From Desulfobacterium sp. (GTDB lineage: Bacteria; Desulfobacterota; Desulfobacteria; Desulfobacterales; Desulfobacteraceae), in assembly GCA_016342325.1 (NCBI GenBank), contig JAEINR010000057.1, forward strand, positions 1 to 41,799: a stretch of 41,799 bases of DNA. Reading direction: 5' to 3'. Below the pieces are notes generated by a model. The model saw only the letters and a program-made list of their open reading frames with translations, was not told where the DNA came from and did no database searches. The position numbers and the translations under genes were made by a program. This document shows positions 8,266 through 16,659 of this stretch, in pieces. The first letter of the stretch is position 1, and each line of letters begins with the position of its first letter.

Positions 8266-10692
8266 ATGAAAGATCAAGCACGAGTAGTTGTCATCGGAGG
8301 CGGTATTGTTGGTTGCTCCATCCTTTATCACCTGGCAAAAGCCGGATGGAAAGATGTTGTAATGGTCGAAAAGGGAGAGGTGACAAGCGGTGCCACCTGC
8401 ATGGCAGCAGGACTCCTTACCCAGTTTAACTCATCCCCCACCATGATGCGGATGAGAAAGTACAGTACCGAGCTCTACGAGGAGCTGGGTGCCTATGAAA
8501 AGGTCGGAAGTGTCCGAATGGCCGCCACCAAAGAGCAGCACATGACCCTCCAGCGGGCCGTCAGTACTGCCAAGGGCGTGGGCCTGGACGTGGACATGAT
8601 CTCCCCCGAAGAAGCAATTAAGCTCATGCCCTGGGCCAGCCCCGAGGACCTCTACAGCGCGGTTTACCTCCCCAACGACGGTCACATCGATCCCCATGGA
8701 ACCACCTATGCCGTTGCAAAGGCTGCTAAGGACCTGGGCGCCGAGATCTACATCAAAACAATGGTCACCGGTATTGAGTTGACGCCTGAGGGCGAGGTCT
8801 GCAAGGTTCTCACCGATCAGGGCGACATCAAAACCAACATCGTGATCAACGCCGCCGGTCTCTGGGGCAAGCAGGTTGCCGCCATGGTCGGCATCAACGT
8901 TCCCTCAACCCCGGTAGTCCACCAGCATCTTGCCCTCCAGGCCGTACCCGGCTCAGAAGTTCCGGACGGCGCCCCCTGCTTCCGTGATACGGACCGACTC
9001 ATCTACGGTCGTCCCGAGCACGGTGGCATCCTGTTCGGCGGCTGGGAAGTCAACCCGCCCTCCATGTGGGAGGACGGCGTACCCTGGAGCCACAGTGCCA
9101 CCGAGGTTCAGTCTGACTTTGACCGCTACGAGCACCTGCTCGTCAACGCCATCAAGCGTTTCCCCTTTCTTGAAGATGCCGGAATTGAGCGCCTTGTCGC
9201 CCATCCCGACGCATTTACCCCGGATTCAAAGCCCCTCATCGGACCTTGGCCCACGGTAAAAGGCTTCTGGCTGGCCTGCGGTCTCTCCATGGAAGGCTTC
9301 GGCGGCGCCGGCGGTATCGGCAAGGCCCTTGCAGAATGGATCATCGACGGCGAAACCGAAGTGGATCTCTTTGGCTACCATGCATGGCGATTCGGCAAGA
9401 ACTTCCTGGATCCCCACTATGCGGCGGCCTGCGGTCGTGAGTGCTACAAGTACTACTACTACACCCGATACCCCAATGACGAAGATACGGAAATGCGTCC
9501 CAGGCGCATCACCCCCTTCAACTACAGACTCCAGGATCTTGGTGCCGTATTTGGCAAGAAGAACGGATGGGAGCGGGTCAACTATGTTGACAAGGGTCAG
9601 CCCTGGCGACGTGCCGGCGAGGACCAGCGGAATTACGGCGGATGGGTCAAGGATCCCAGCTTTGATATCATTGGCGAAGAGAGCAAGGCCTTCCGTGAGA
9701 GAATCGGCATGGTCGACATGACCGCCTTTGGTAAGATCGAGTTCAAGGGTCCCGGCGCCCTGCCCCTTCTCAACCGCATCGCCGTCTCCGAGATGGACAA
9801 ACCCGTTGGTTCCTGCATCTACACCCAGTTCTGTAGCCACACCGGCGGTCTTCTCGCCGACGTGACCATCACCCGACTGGGTGAGGACTACTACAGACTT
9901 GTTACCGGTTCCGGATTCATCGACAATGACCTTGGCCACATCAAGAGCCAGGTTCGCAAGGATGACCTGGAAGTTGAGATCAGGGACGTCACCGACGAGT
10001 ACTCCGTCATCGGCTTCTGGGGTCCGGATGCAAGAAATGCCCTTGAGAAGATCACCCAGGACGACGTATCCAACCAGGGCCTTCCCTACATGACCGCCAA
10101 GTTCATCACCATCAACGGTGTTGAAACACTTGCCCAGCGGGTCTCCTATGCAGGCGAGCTCGGATGGGAGTTCTACACCAAGGTAGACAAATCCATCATC
10201 GTATGGGATAACCTATGGAGTGCTGGCCAGGAGTTTGACATTGCCGCCTGCGGTTACAAGTCCCTGAACTCCCTGCGACTGGAAAAGGGTTACCTCTACT
10301 ACAGCGACGACATCACCACCCTGGAGAATCCCTACCAAGCAGGCATCGGTTTCACCGTGAGCAAGACAAAAGAGTTCCTCGGAAGCGATGCCCTTGCCAA
10401 GGTCAAGGAAGCAGGCATCAGCCAGAAGCTTTGCACCATCACCATCGGTGGCGAAGAGTGGCTGCCCCTCTACGGCGGCGAGGCTGTTGTTGTGGACGGC
10501 AAAGTAGTCAGCCGCCTCAGGGGAACAGGATATGGTTACACAGTGAAGAAGAACATCGGGAATGTCTACCTTCCCCTGGAACTTGCCAAGAAAGGTACAG
10601 CCATTAACGTTGAGATATTCGGAGAGATGGTTCCGGCGGTTGTTGCAGCCAGGGTTCTCTGCGATCCCAAGGGAGAAAAACTGAAAAAATAA
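8266..10692 (+). CDS. Dimethylglycine/sarcosine dehydrogenase-like flavoprotein with GcvT-type domain
   Basis: An 808-residue FAD enzyme. Residues 1 to about 390 form a D-amino-acid-oxidase-type flavin domain (VVVIGGGIVGCSILYHL, GGGIVG at 11-16; GMSMEGFGGAGGIGKALAEW near 340). Residues about 430-800 form an aminomethyltransferase (GcvT-like) domain with VSYAGELGWEFY, the family's folate-domain signature. Known relatives oxidatively remove N-methyl groups, hand the one-carbon unit to tetrahydrofolate and pass electrons to ETF, which fits the nearby etfBA. At the site where dimethylglycine and sarcosine dehydrogenases attach FAD covalently through His (motif WHAAGL) this protein has CMAAGL, with Met46, so the flavin should be non-covalent. 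The substrate is not determined; a mono- or dimethylated ethanolamine is my inference. Confidence 0.9.
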   Translation: MKDQARVVVIGGGIVGCSILYHLAKAGWKDVVMVEKGEVTSGATCMAAGLLTQFNSSPTMMRMRKYSTELYEELGAYEKVGSVRMAATKEQHMTLQRAVSTAKGVGLDVDMISPEEAIKLMPWASPEDLYSAVYLPNDGHIDPHGTTYAVAKAAKDLGAEIYIKTMVTGIELTPEGEVCKVLTDQGDIKTNIVINAAGLWGKQVAAMVGINVPSTPVVHQHLALQAVPGSEVPDGAPCFRDTDRLIYGRPEHGGILFGGWEVNPPSMWEDGVPWSHSATEVQSDFDRYEHLLVNAIKRFPFLEDAGIERLVAHPDAFTPDSKPLIGPWPTVKGFWLACGLSMEGFGGAGGIGKALAEWIIDGETEVDLFGYHAWRFGKNFLDPHYAAACGRECYKYYYYTRYPNDEDTEMRPRRITPFNYRLQDLGAVFGKKNGWERVNYVDKGQPWRRAGEDQRNYGGWVKDPSFDIIGEESKAFRERIGMVDMTAFGKIEFKGPGALPLLNRIAVSEMDKPVGSCIYTQFCSHTGGLLADVTITRLGEDYYRLVTGSGFIDNDLGHIKSQVRKDDLEVEIRDVTDEYSVIGFWGPDARNALEKITQDDVSNQGLPYMTAKFITINGVETLAQRVSYAGELGWEFYTKVDKSIIVWDNLWSAGQEFDIAACGYKSLNSLRLEKGYLYYSDDITTLENPYQAGIGFTVSKTKEFLGSDALAKVKEAGISQKLCTITIGGEEWLPLYGGEAVVVDGKVVSRLRGTGYGYTVKKNIGNVYLPLELAKKGTAINVEIFGEMVPAVVAARVLCDPKGEKLKK

Positions 10693-10705
10693 TAGTCTGA
10701 TAGGG

Positions 10706-10737
10706 TTGCGGGGCGGCTCCTTTTGGCCGTCCCGCAA
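10706..10737 (+). terminator. Intercistronic hairpin after the flavoprotein gene
   Basis: TTGCGGG (10706-10712) pairs with CCCGCAA (10731-10737), and an inner CGGC/GCCG continues the stem. No T-tract follows, so it is more likely an mRNA-processing or partial-termination structure than a full terminator. Confidence 0.45.
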
Positions 10738-10772
10738 TTGATCATTCACCTTCTAAATACAAGAGGCAGAAA

Positions 10773-11960
10773 ATGGACACCAGCAAAATGACATGTCTTG
10801 AAAAATTGGACTCCACCAAAAATTATGAACTGCTTGAAATCGCCCACAGTCTGGGCAAGGTTGCCAAGGAGCTTAAAATCACCCTTGAAAAAACCTTTTT
10901 ACGCGAGCAGATCATTGAAATTGTGGAGGGATCCTATGACATTGGCAGGGTGCTGGAGGTGTACGAAATATTTGGCGGTTACATCAACCGAAGCTTCGGT
11001 ATCGTCATTGAAAAGGACGGGAAGAAACAGAACTATTTCTTAAGAAAATACAAACGAGGTATCTCTGATAATGACATATTATTCGAACATGCCATGATCA
11101 GCCACGCCATCGCAAACGGTCTGGACATCTGCCCGGGCCTGATCCCCACAAAGGAGGACACCACCTTTGTAACGCCAGCAAACAGCCGCAGCAAGTTTGC
11201 CATTTACACCTTTCTCGAAGGGGAAGACAAATACACCTGGGACAATCCCATCATGGAAGACGAAGAGTATATCAGTGCCGCCCAGGTGCTTGCAACCTTT
11301 CACAATTCGTCAAGGAATTTCGATCCCAAGGGACTGAAACGCGCCGAACCCAAGATCCTTGACATGCTTCCCTCCCTCATCGACACCTTTACAGACTGTG
11401 CAAAGCAAGACCGCGACTCGAAGTTCCACGAGTATTACCGGGGCAAGATCGATACCATCATATCGACAATCAAAGCAAACACCATATCTGAACACGATGT
11501 CGCAAAAATGCCCCTGAACCCGATTCACTGTGATTTTCATCCGGGAAACCTCAAATTTAAAGACAACAAGGCTGTGGGTCTTTTCGACTTTGACTGGTCA
11601 AAAATCGACCTTCGCCTTTTTGAGATCTGCCTCTCCCTTGTATACTGCACCAGTTGCTGGGACGAGGAGAACGACGGCACCATGCTGTTGGATAAAATCA
11701 AATTATTCATGGTGTCCTACCAGAACACCCTGACAGAAATGGGTGGTCTTACCCCCATGAACAAAGCAGAGCTTGACAATTTTCCAACCATGATGGCCAT
11801 GGCCAATTTTTACCTTTTGAATTGGGACATCTCAGCCTATTACGCAGAGGATGATTTAAACGACTACGAATATCTTGCGTACTTGAAACACAATGTCAGG
11901 CTGTTGGAATGGATAGAAGCAAATAAAGGGGAATTTGCAAAAATAGCAGCATCCCTTTAA
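10773..11960 (+). CDS. APH-fold small-molecule kinase (choline/ethanolamine/homoserine kinase-like)
   Basis: A 395-residue soluble phosphotransferase. The N-terminal lobe has the FGGYINRSFGI nucleotide-loop region and a Lys-containing FLRKYKRG strand. The catalytic Brenner motif is HCDFHPGNLKF (His252, Asp254, Asn259), and the metal-binding FDFDWSKIDLRLFE follows with Asp272/Asp274. The family includes choline, ethanolamine, homoserine and hydroxylysine kinases. Placed between a demethylating flavoprotein and an MttB-like methyltransferase, and in a regulon that also holds the ethanolamine BMC, an amino-alcohol substrate is plausible but unproven. Phosphorylation might make the inducer of the GntR proteins or trap the imported substrate. 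The start ATG at 10773 follows AGAGGC by about 6 bases. Confidence 0.8.
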   Translation: MDTSKMTCLEKLDSTKNYELLEIAHSLGKVAKELKITLEKTFLREQIIEIVEGSYDIGRVLEVYEIFGGYINRSFGIVIEKDGKKQNYFLRKYKRGISDNDILFEHAMISHAIANGLDICPGLIPTKEDTTFVTPANSRSKFAIYTFLEGEDKYTWDNPIMEDEEYISAAQVLATFHNSSRNFDPKGLKRAEPKILDMLPSLIDTFTDCAKQDRDSKFHEYYRGKIDTIISTIKANTISEHDVAKMPLNPIHCDFHPGNLKFKDNKAVGLFDFDWSKIDLRLFEICLSLVYCTSCWDEENDGTMLLDKIKLFMVSYQNTLTEMGGLTPMNKAELDNFPTMMAMANFYLLNWDISAYYAEDDLNDYEYLAYLKHNVRLLEWIEANKGEFAKIAASL

Positions 11961-11999
11961 AATATGGAGTCAAGCGGACTCCTAATTTATACACCCAGG

Positions 12000-12032
12000 T
12001 TCAGGCCTGCCGGATAAGCCGGCCAGCCTGAA
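12000..12032 (+). other. Intercistronic hairpin before the mttB-like gene
   Basis: TTCAGGC (12000-12006) pairs with GCCTGAA (12026-12032), and the stem resumes with CCGG/CCGG after a two-base mismatch. There is no T-tract. It may stabilise the downstream mttB-like message. Confidence 0.4.
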
Positions 12033-12068
12033 GGATTAAAAGTATTACGACATTAATAGGAAAAAACG

Positions 12069-13352
12069 ATGCTCATCAACATTGATAAATTGATCGAGGA
12101 AGCCCCTGCAGAACACCGAGCGGCTTTGGTAGAGGAAAGGGAGACCTATGTAAGGGTCCAGGAAACCACTAAGGCAGTTCTGTCTGAAGTGGGTATTGAG
12201 ACAAGAAACAAAGAAGTGATCGAGATCCTCGAAGGAACCGGCCTTGCGGGTTATGATGAGTCCACCTCCAGGATCCACCTTCTTCCCGACCTTATCGACA
12301 TGGCCCTGGATTCGGCTCCCAAGACATATGCCGGAGACGAAGGCATGAACACCCTCGGCATCGGCGGAATCCCTCCCTTTCTTTACAGGGAGAACGACGA
12401 ATTCCCCTTGCCCGGCAGCTACGAAGATCTCGACCGGGTCATAAAGATGGTCGGCGAAAACCTGGACGTGGTTCGCTTCCTGAGCCAGCCGGTCAAGGTT
12501 CACAAGGGGGATGCCCTCAAGTGCAACCAGATCATGGATCAACTTGACAACTGCATCAAAGTCACCGCCAGCTGCTACATGAGCGATGCGGATGCCGTGG
12601 AGTTTTTCAAGGGAAGGGATGACTGGCACGACTCGGTCTGCGGTCTCAAGTCCCCCTTGAGCTGCATGGACGACATGATGGACGCCCTGGTCAAGTGCGC
12701 CCGGGTGGGTAACAACCTGAGAATGACCACCATGGCACTGGCAGGACGCACCGCACCCCAGACACCCGAGGGAATCATGGTCGTCAACCAGGCAGAGGTC
12801 ATGTTCATGCTGGCCGTTGCCCAGACCGTCAACCCCGGCATGCTCTGCATGTTCGGCGGCATGCCCTGCCCCACCAGACCGGACGGCGAGCTTGCCTGCG
12901 CCAGCGACGGCATGAACATGCTCAACACTGCCATTGCCCGGGCCAACATGTGGGTCACCGGTTTGCCCACGGTTCAGTCCGGCGGAAGCAGCGAGCAGAA
13001 GGTCCCCAACGAAGCAGCCGTCAAAGAAGGCATCCGGGGCCGTACCCTCCAGTGCGATTTCGGGGTTCACAACGCCCGCCACTGTTTCGGCGTTCTTGAC
13101 AACCTCAACTTCTTCAGTGAAGAGGCCTTCCTCAAGGATACCGAGGCCCAGCGCCAGTACGTCCAGGAGACCAAGGACAGGGAGTATGTTCTCAAACCCC
13201 TCTACATCCCCAAGGATGACAAGGCCTTTGACGTTATCCAGAATATCGGAAGCGGCGACTACCACGTGGATTACCACACCACAGCCAACATCTCCGCTTT
13301 TGAGGATTGGGCTGCGGATGCACAAGCCAAGGGTGTTCTTCCTGAGAAATAA
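12069..13352 (+). CDS. MttB-family (non-pyrrolysine) amine:corrinoid methyltransferase
   Basis: A 427-residue member of the trimethylamine methyltransferase superfamily. It shows the family's N-terminal VLSEVGIETRNKEVIEILE region, a TIM-barrel with substrate-pocket segments such as LKSPLSCMDDMM and MTTMALAGRTAPQTPEG, and the C-terminal KRDIT-like region replaced by DNLNFFSEEAFLKDTE. The frame contains no internal TAG, so it is not a pyrrolysine enzyme. Characterised non-Pyl relatives demethylate quaternary amines such as glycine betaine, proline betaine, carnitine or butyrobetaine, passing the methyl group to a corrinoid protein. No corrinoid protein or reactivase is present in the window, so those partners must be elsewhere. 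Choline would be a fitting substrate given the BMC, but that is inference. The start follows AGGAAA by 7 bases. Confidence 0.85.
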   Translation: MLINIDKLIEEAPAEHRAALVEERETYVRVQETTKAVLSEVGIETRNKEVIEILEGTGLAGYDESTSRIHLLPDLIDMALDSAPKTYAGDEGMNTLGIGGIPPFLYRENDEFPLPGSYEDLDRVIKMVGENLDVVRFLSQPVKVHKGDALKCNQIMDQLDNCIKVTASCYMSDADAVEFFKGRDDWHDSVCGLKSPLSCMDDMMDALVKCARVGNNLRMTTMALAGRTAPQTPEGIMVVNQAEVMFMLAVAQTVNPGMLCMFGGMPCPTRPDGELACASDGMNMLNTAIARANMWVTGLPTVQSGGSSEQKVPNEAAVKEGIRGRTLQCDFGVHNARHCFGVLDNLNFFSEEAFLKDTEAQRQYVQETKDREYVLKPLYIPKDDKAFDVIQNIGSGDYHVDYHTTANISAFEDWAADAQAKGVLPEK

Positions 13353-13386
13353 GATTTAACCACCCTTATATGTAAGCACCAGACGG

Positions 13387-13427
13387 AACCGCGGGAAGAG
13401 GAACTCTTTTCGCGGTTTTGTCTTTTT
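13387..13427 (+). terminator. Rho-independent terminator after the mttB-like gene
   Basis: AACCGCG (13387-13393) pairs with CGCGGTT (13411-13417), with an inner GAAGAG/CTCTT pairing, followed by TTTTGTCTTTTT. This would end most transcripts before the HAD gene, which has its own GAGAGGA ribosome-binding site just downstream. Confidence 0.75.
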
Positions 13428-13463
13428 GCAGAGAATGACCTTTATCAAGAAGAGAGGATACAC

Positions 13464-14084
13464 ATGCTGCTGAACTTTGATTACGACGGCGTCATCGCCG
13501 ACTCCCTGGGCAACCTTCTGAACCTCACCATAAAGGCCCAGGCATCCATGGCCGTTGGAAGGACACCCACCAGAAACGATTTTGCCACCCTTGAAGATAT
13601 GACCTTTGAAGAACTTGCCCGGGTCATTGAAATCCCGGCAGATAAGATTCCCACGTTCATTGAGACAGTGCGGGACCTGGAACACCGACCCACCGGTCCC
13701 ACCTTCCTCTTTCCCGATATTTCAACCGTGTTTGAAAAGCTGGCCCAGGACCACCAGATCGTCGTGATCACGGCCAGCACCACAGAGACGGTGACCCAGG
13801 TCCTTGAAGAGAACGGGCTTTCCCGGACGGTGGCAAAGGTGATGGGAGGTGAACTTGGATTGTCAAAGGCCAAGCGCATTGCCATGGCCCAGGCCGATTT
13901 TGATTCAAACTTGGAAAATACCGTCATGATCGGGGATGCCATCAGCGATATCCGCCAGGGAAAGCTTGCCAAGGTCAAGACCGTTGCCGTTACCTGGGGA
14001 TTCCAGTCACGGGCGCTTTTAATTGCTGAAAACCCGGACCACCTGGCAGACACCCCAATGGATCTGTTAACCTTTTTCAAGTAA
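13464..14084 (+). CDS. HAD-superfamily hydrolase (phosphatase-like)
   Basis: A 206-residue soluble haloacid-dehalogenase-type phosphatase. Motif I is DYDGVIADS near the N-terminus, motif II lies in VVITASTTETV, the conserved Lys is in GLSKAKRIA, and motif III is MIGDAISDI. Size and cap position fit the phosphoglycolate-phosphatase group. It follows a terminator-like hairpin, so it may be expressed at lower level than mttB. In the same cluster as an APH kinase it may dephosphorylate the kinase product or a related phosphoester; the substrate cannot be read from sequence. Confidence 0.85.
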   Translation: MLLNFDYDGVIADSLGNLLNLTIKAQASMAVGRTPTRNDFATLEDMTFEELARVIEIPADKIPTFIETVRDLEHRPTGPTFLFPDISTVFEKLAQDHQIVVITASTTETVTQVLEENGLSRTVAKVMGGELGLSKAKRIAMAQADFDSNLENTVMIGDAISDIRQGKLAKVKTVAVTWGFQSRALLIAENPDHLADTPMDLLTFFK

Positions 14085-14102
14085 ACCAGTTTCACGACAG
14101 CT

Positions 14103-14174
14103 GGGGTCAGGCTTTTTTTATTGCAACAAACGTGGCCATCCCTTCAATAAAGCCAATAAAGAAAGCCTGACCCC
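14103..14174. repeat. GGGGTCAGGC inverted repeat element
   Basis: GGGGTCAGGC with its flanking T-rich bases (14103-14123) is matched in inverse orientation by a copy ending GCCTGACCCC at 14174, giving about 21 paired positions with one mismatch around a spacer of roughly 30 bases. The same core recurs at 14311, 21781, 28568, 33439 and as a half-site at 7645. Confidence 0.7.
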
Positions 14175-14292
14175 CTCGAAACGAGCGAAGCAAACTCAGC
14201 CCACGCCTCCCCTCCCTCAAAGCGTAAACCCGCACCTGCCACCGTCCATCAAATAATCGCAACAAGCTAGCCCTGACCCAATGAAAAAACGG

Positions 14293-14324
14293 CAATAACG
14301 ACAATAAGCTAGGCCTGACCCCAA
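14293..14324. repeat. 32-base dispersed repeat, copy A
   Basis: A 32-base segment from CAATAACGAC to GCCTGACCCCAA is identical to the segment at 21763-21794. It ends in the GCCTGACCCC core shared with the inverted repeats nearby. Confidence 0.75.
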
Positions 14325-14339
14325 TAAAAAAACGCAAAA

Positions 14340-14371
14340 CGGCCGGTGGAGAACGGGATCTCCACCGGCCG
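14340..14371 (-). terminator. Strong terminator of the etf operon
   Basis: A perfect 13-base stem, CGGCCGGTGGAGA (14340-14352) with its inverse (14359-14371), around a 6-base loop. Read on the minus strand it is followed by GTTTTGCGTTTTTTT, so it should terminate the etfB-etfA-oxidoreductase transcript. Confidence 0.8.
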
Positions 14372-14474
14372 CTTAATAGGCAGGAATCACAGCTTGAGCC
14401 GAGCTTGGGGCTACGGGATATTCAAACCAAGTTAAAAATGATCACTGCCAGGATCTTACGATTTGTTTAACGCA

Positions 14475-16490
14475 TCAAAGGGTTGCCTCATCAACGATTT
14501 CGGCCAAGTCCTTGACCTCCATGTTGCTCTCCTTGCCGCTGTCCTTGATGCCGTCACTGAGCATGGTGATACAGAAGGGACAGGCCGCAGTGACGATGTC
14601 GGCCCCTGTTGCCATGGCCTCCAAGGCACGCTCGTTGTTGATGCGCTTTCCAATGTCCTCTTCCATGAACATACGGCCTCCGCCAGCGCCGCAGCACATA
14701 CCATTGTCTCCGTGCTTCTCCATCTCAACCACCTTGGTGGCGTAGTTCACTCTTTTCAGTACTTCCCTTGGAGATTCGTAGATGTTGTTCCACCGGCCAA
14801 GGTAGCAGGAATCATGAAAGGTGATCTTTCCGAAATCCTTGCCGCTTGTCTTGAGCCGTCCCTCTTCCAGAAGCTCAAGGATGAAATCCGTGTGGTGAAC
14901 CACTTCATATTTTGCGCCGAACTGGGGATACTCATTCTTAATAGTGTTGAAACAGTGGGGACAGCCCGTGAGAATTTTCTTGGGCTTGTACTGGTTCAGC
15001 GTCTCAACGTTTTCCTGGATCATCGTCTGGGCCAGGTACTCGTTTCCGCATCGCCTTGCCATGTCGCCGTTGCACCGTTCTTCATCACCAAGGATGGCAA
15101 AATTGACGCCGGCCTTCTTGAGTATGCTCACGATGGCCCGGGAGGTCTTGATGCCCCGGTCGTCATAGGAACCGGCACAACCTACAAAATAAAGAATGTC
15201 GGCATCCGGGTTATCCCGCATCAGGGGAACGTCCAGATCCTTGCACCAGTTGGCCCGGGTGTCTGCGCTGAAGCCCCAGGGGTTGGACTGGTTCTCAAGG
15301 TTGGTAAAGGTATCCTGGAGCTCAGGCGGGAAATCCGCCTCCATGAGCACCTGGAACTTTCTGGCTTCAAGGATGATGTCAAGGTGCTGGATGTTGACAG
15401 GACAGATATCCTCACATCCCCGGCAGGACGTACAGGCCCACAGTGCGTCCTTGCTGATCCTTGCGCCGTCGTCCCCCACAAGCAGAGGAATGGTTTCAAG
15501 ATCACCGTCTTCGGCCATCAAGGTTTCGGCATGCTCAAACAACTCCAGCTTGGCCTCGTGGATGATCTCCTTGGGAGAGAGGGGCTTGCCGGTGGAATGG
15601 GCAGGGCACCTTTCCTCACAACGCCCGCACTCGGTGCAGGAGTAGAGGTCGAGCACATGCTTCCAGTCAAACTCAGACACCTTGGAAAGGCCGAAGGTCT
15701 CGGCATCCTCATCCTCGATGTCGGTCTTGATCATGGCTTTTTCAACATCAAGGGGCTTGTAAAAAACGTTGGGAATACCGGCCAGCAGATGGAGATGCTT
15801 GGAACCGGGGATGTAGATCATGAAGCCCACAATGGTCAGCATGTGGATCCAGTAAGAAAGCTCAAGTCCCGTGGTCTTTGCAGCCAGGGAAAGATCGCTG
15901 AGCCCGAGCATGGAGGAGAGGATCGCGGAGAATGAAAAACAAGCGCCGTAATCAAAACCATCGCTGGGCATGACCATGTGGAATGCGTTGTAAAAATGAA
16001 AGGTGAGGATGATGACCGAGGTAAAAAGAATGATGAACTTTGCATCATTTCCATTGGTGAGATAGTCGGGTTTCACCACCAGGCGCCGGTACAGACCGTA
16101 GCCAAGTCCCATGAGAACAAAAAAGGCGAGGGCATCGGCCGTCGCGAGATAAACCGTGAAGAACCCGGGGAACATGTGGGCAACACTGAAACTGGGGAAA
16201 ATCCCCTGGACCATCAGCTCCAGGGAGTGGGGCTGAACCGCCAGGAATCCGAAAAAGATAAAGGTATGGGCAAGACCGGGCCAATACTTGCGCCTCACAT
16301 TGGATTGGCCCAGGATATCGGTGGCCAGAACCTTGATCCGTTCGCCGATGCGGTCCGGCATGGGAGATCGATCACCCTTGACCGATTGCATGATATTGAC
16401 AAGCCTGCGTACTCGAATGTAAAAATAGCCAAACCCGGCGGACAAAAGACACGCCATCAGTAAGGCTTTCACAATAGTATAGATTTCCAT
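14475..16490 (-). CDS. Membrane HdrD-like Fe-S oxidoreductase, probable ETF:(methyl)menaquinone oxidoreductase
   Basis: A 671-residue membrane protein of the DUF224/EMO type that takes electrons from EtfAB to the quinone pool. The start is placed at the ATG at 16490 (AGGAAAC 4-5 bases before it) rather than the upstream TTG. The N-terminal part has about six membrane segments resembling the NarI-type cytochrome b domain, with candidate haem histidines (HTFIFFGF, HFYNAFHM). Near residue 290 begin two [4Fe-4S] motifs, CTECGRCEERCP and CTSCRGCEDICP. The C-terminal half has two CCG domains (CAGSYDDRG ... CPHCFNTIKN; CYLGRWN ... CCGAGGGRMF). It sits directly downstream of etfA, as in other anaerobes that lack classical ETF-QO. 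Confidence 0.9.
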   Translation of the reverse strand: MEIYTIVKALLMACLLSAGFGYFYIRVRRLVNIMQSVKGDRSPMPDRIGERIKVLATDILGQSNVRRKYWPGLAHTFIFFGFLAVQPHSLELMVQGIFPSFSVAHMFPGFFTVYLATADALAFFVLMGLGYGLYRRLVVKPDYLTNGNDAKFIILFTSVIILTFHFYNAFHMVMPSDGFDYGACFSFSAILSSMLGLSDLSLAAKTTGLELSYWIHMLTIVGFMIYIPGSKHLHLLAGIPNVFYKPLDVEKAMIKTDIEDEDAETFGLSKVSEFDWKHVLDLYSCTECGRCEERCPAHSTGKPLSPKEIIHEAKLELFEHAETLMAEDGDLETIPLLVGDDGARISKDALWACTSCRGCEDICPVNIQHLDIILEARKFQVLMEADFPPELQDTFTNLENQSNPWGFSADTRANWCKDLDVPLMRDNPDADILYFVGCAGSYDDRGIKTSRAIVSILKKAGVNFAILGDEERCNGDMARRCGNEYLAQTMIQENVETLNQYKPKKILTGCPHCFNTIKNEYPQFGAKYEVVHHTDFILELLEEGRLKTSGKDFGKITFHDSCYLGRWNNIYESPREVLKRVNYATKVVEMEKHGDNGMCCGAGGGRMFMEEDIGKRINNERALEAMATGADIVTAACPFCITMLSDGIKDSGKESNMEVKDLAEIVDEATL

Positions 16491-16607
16491 CGCGTTTCCT
16501 AAAATTGGGTGAAAAATGACTGCATTTATCGATGTTCGCACTTGAATTGTTATCTGCTTTACCGGTTGCAATAAACAATCGGCTCAATTCCCATGCGAGG
16601 CGCTATA

Positions 16608-16640
16608 GGGGAGCAGCAGAATCAAAAAATGCCGCTCCCC
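16608..16640 (-). other. Hairpin between etfA and the oxidoreductase gene
   Basis: GGGGAGC (16608-16614) pairs with GCTCCCC (16634-16640). No T-tract follows on the minus strand, so it may moderate read-through or protect the etfBA message rather than stop transcription. Confidence 0.4.
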
Positions 16641-16659
16641 AGTAATTCCGGACCGGATT

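Larger units (their letters stand above)
14085..14474. other. Repeat-rich convergent intergenic region
   Basis: A 390-base gap between the plus-strand HAD gene and the minus-strand ETF oxidoreductase gene. It holds several GGGGTCAGGC/GCCTGACCCC elements (14103-14174, a degraded copy ending near 14280, and 14293-14324) and a strong hairpin (14340-14371). No gene is supported here. Confidence 0.6.

Noticed and set aside
12045-13325. Minus-strand open frame of 426 codons opposite the mttB-like gene
   Set aside because: Antisense shadow caused by codon bias; composition is His/Val/Gly-rich with no family features.
12069-13352. Possible pyrrolysine (in-frame TAG) in the MttB-like gene
   Set aside because: The reading frame is continuous with no internal amber codon, so it belongs to the non-pyrrolysine branch.
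14463-15935. Plus-strand open frame of 490 codons opposite the ETF oxidoreductase
   Set aside because: Shadow of a gene with complete Fe-S and CCG motifs on the minus strand.
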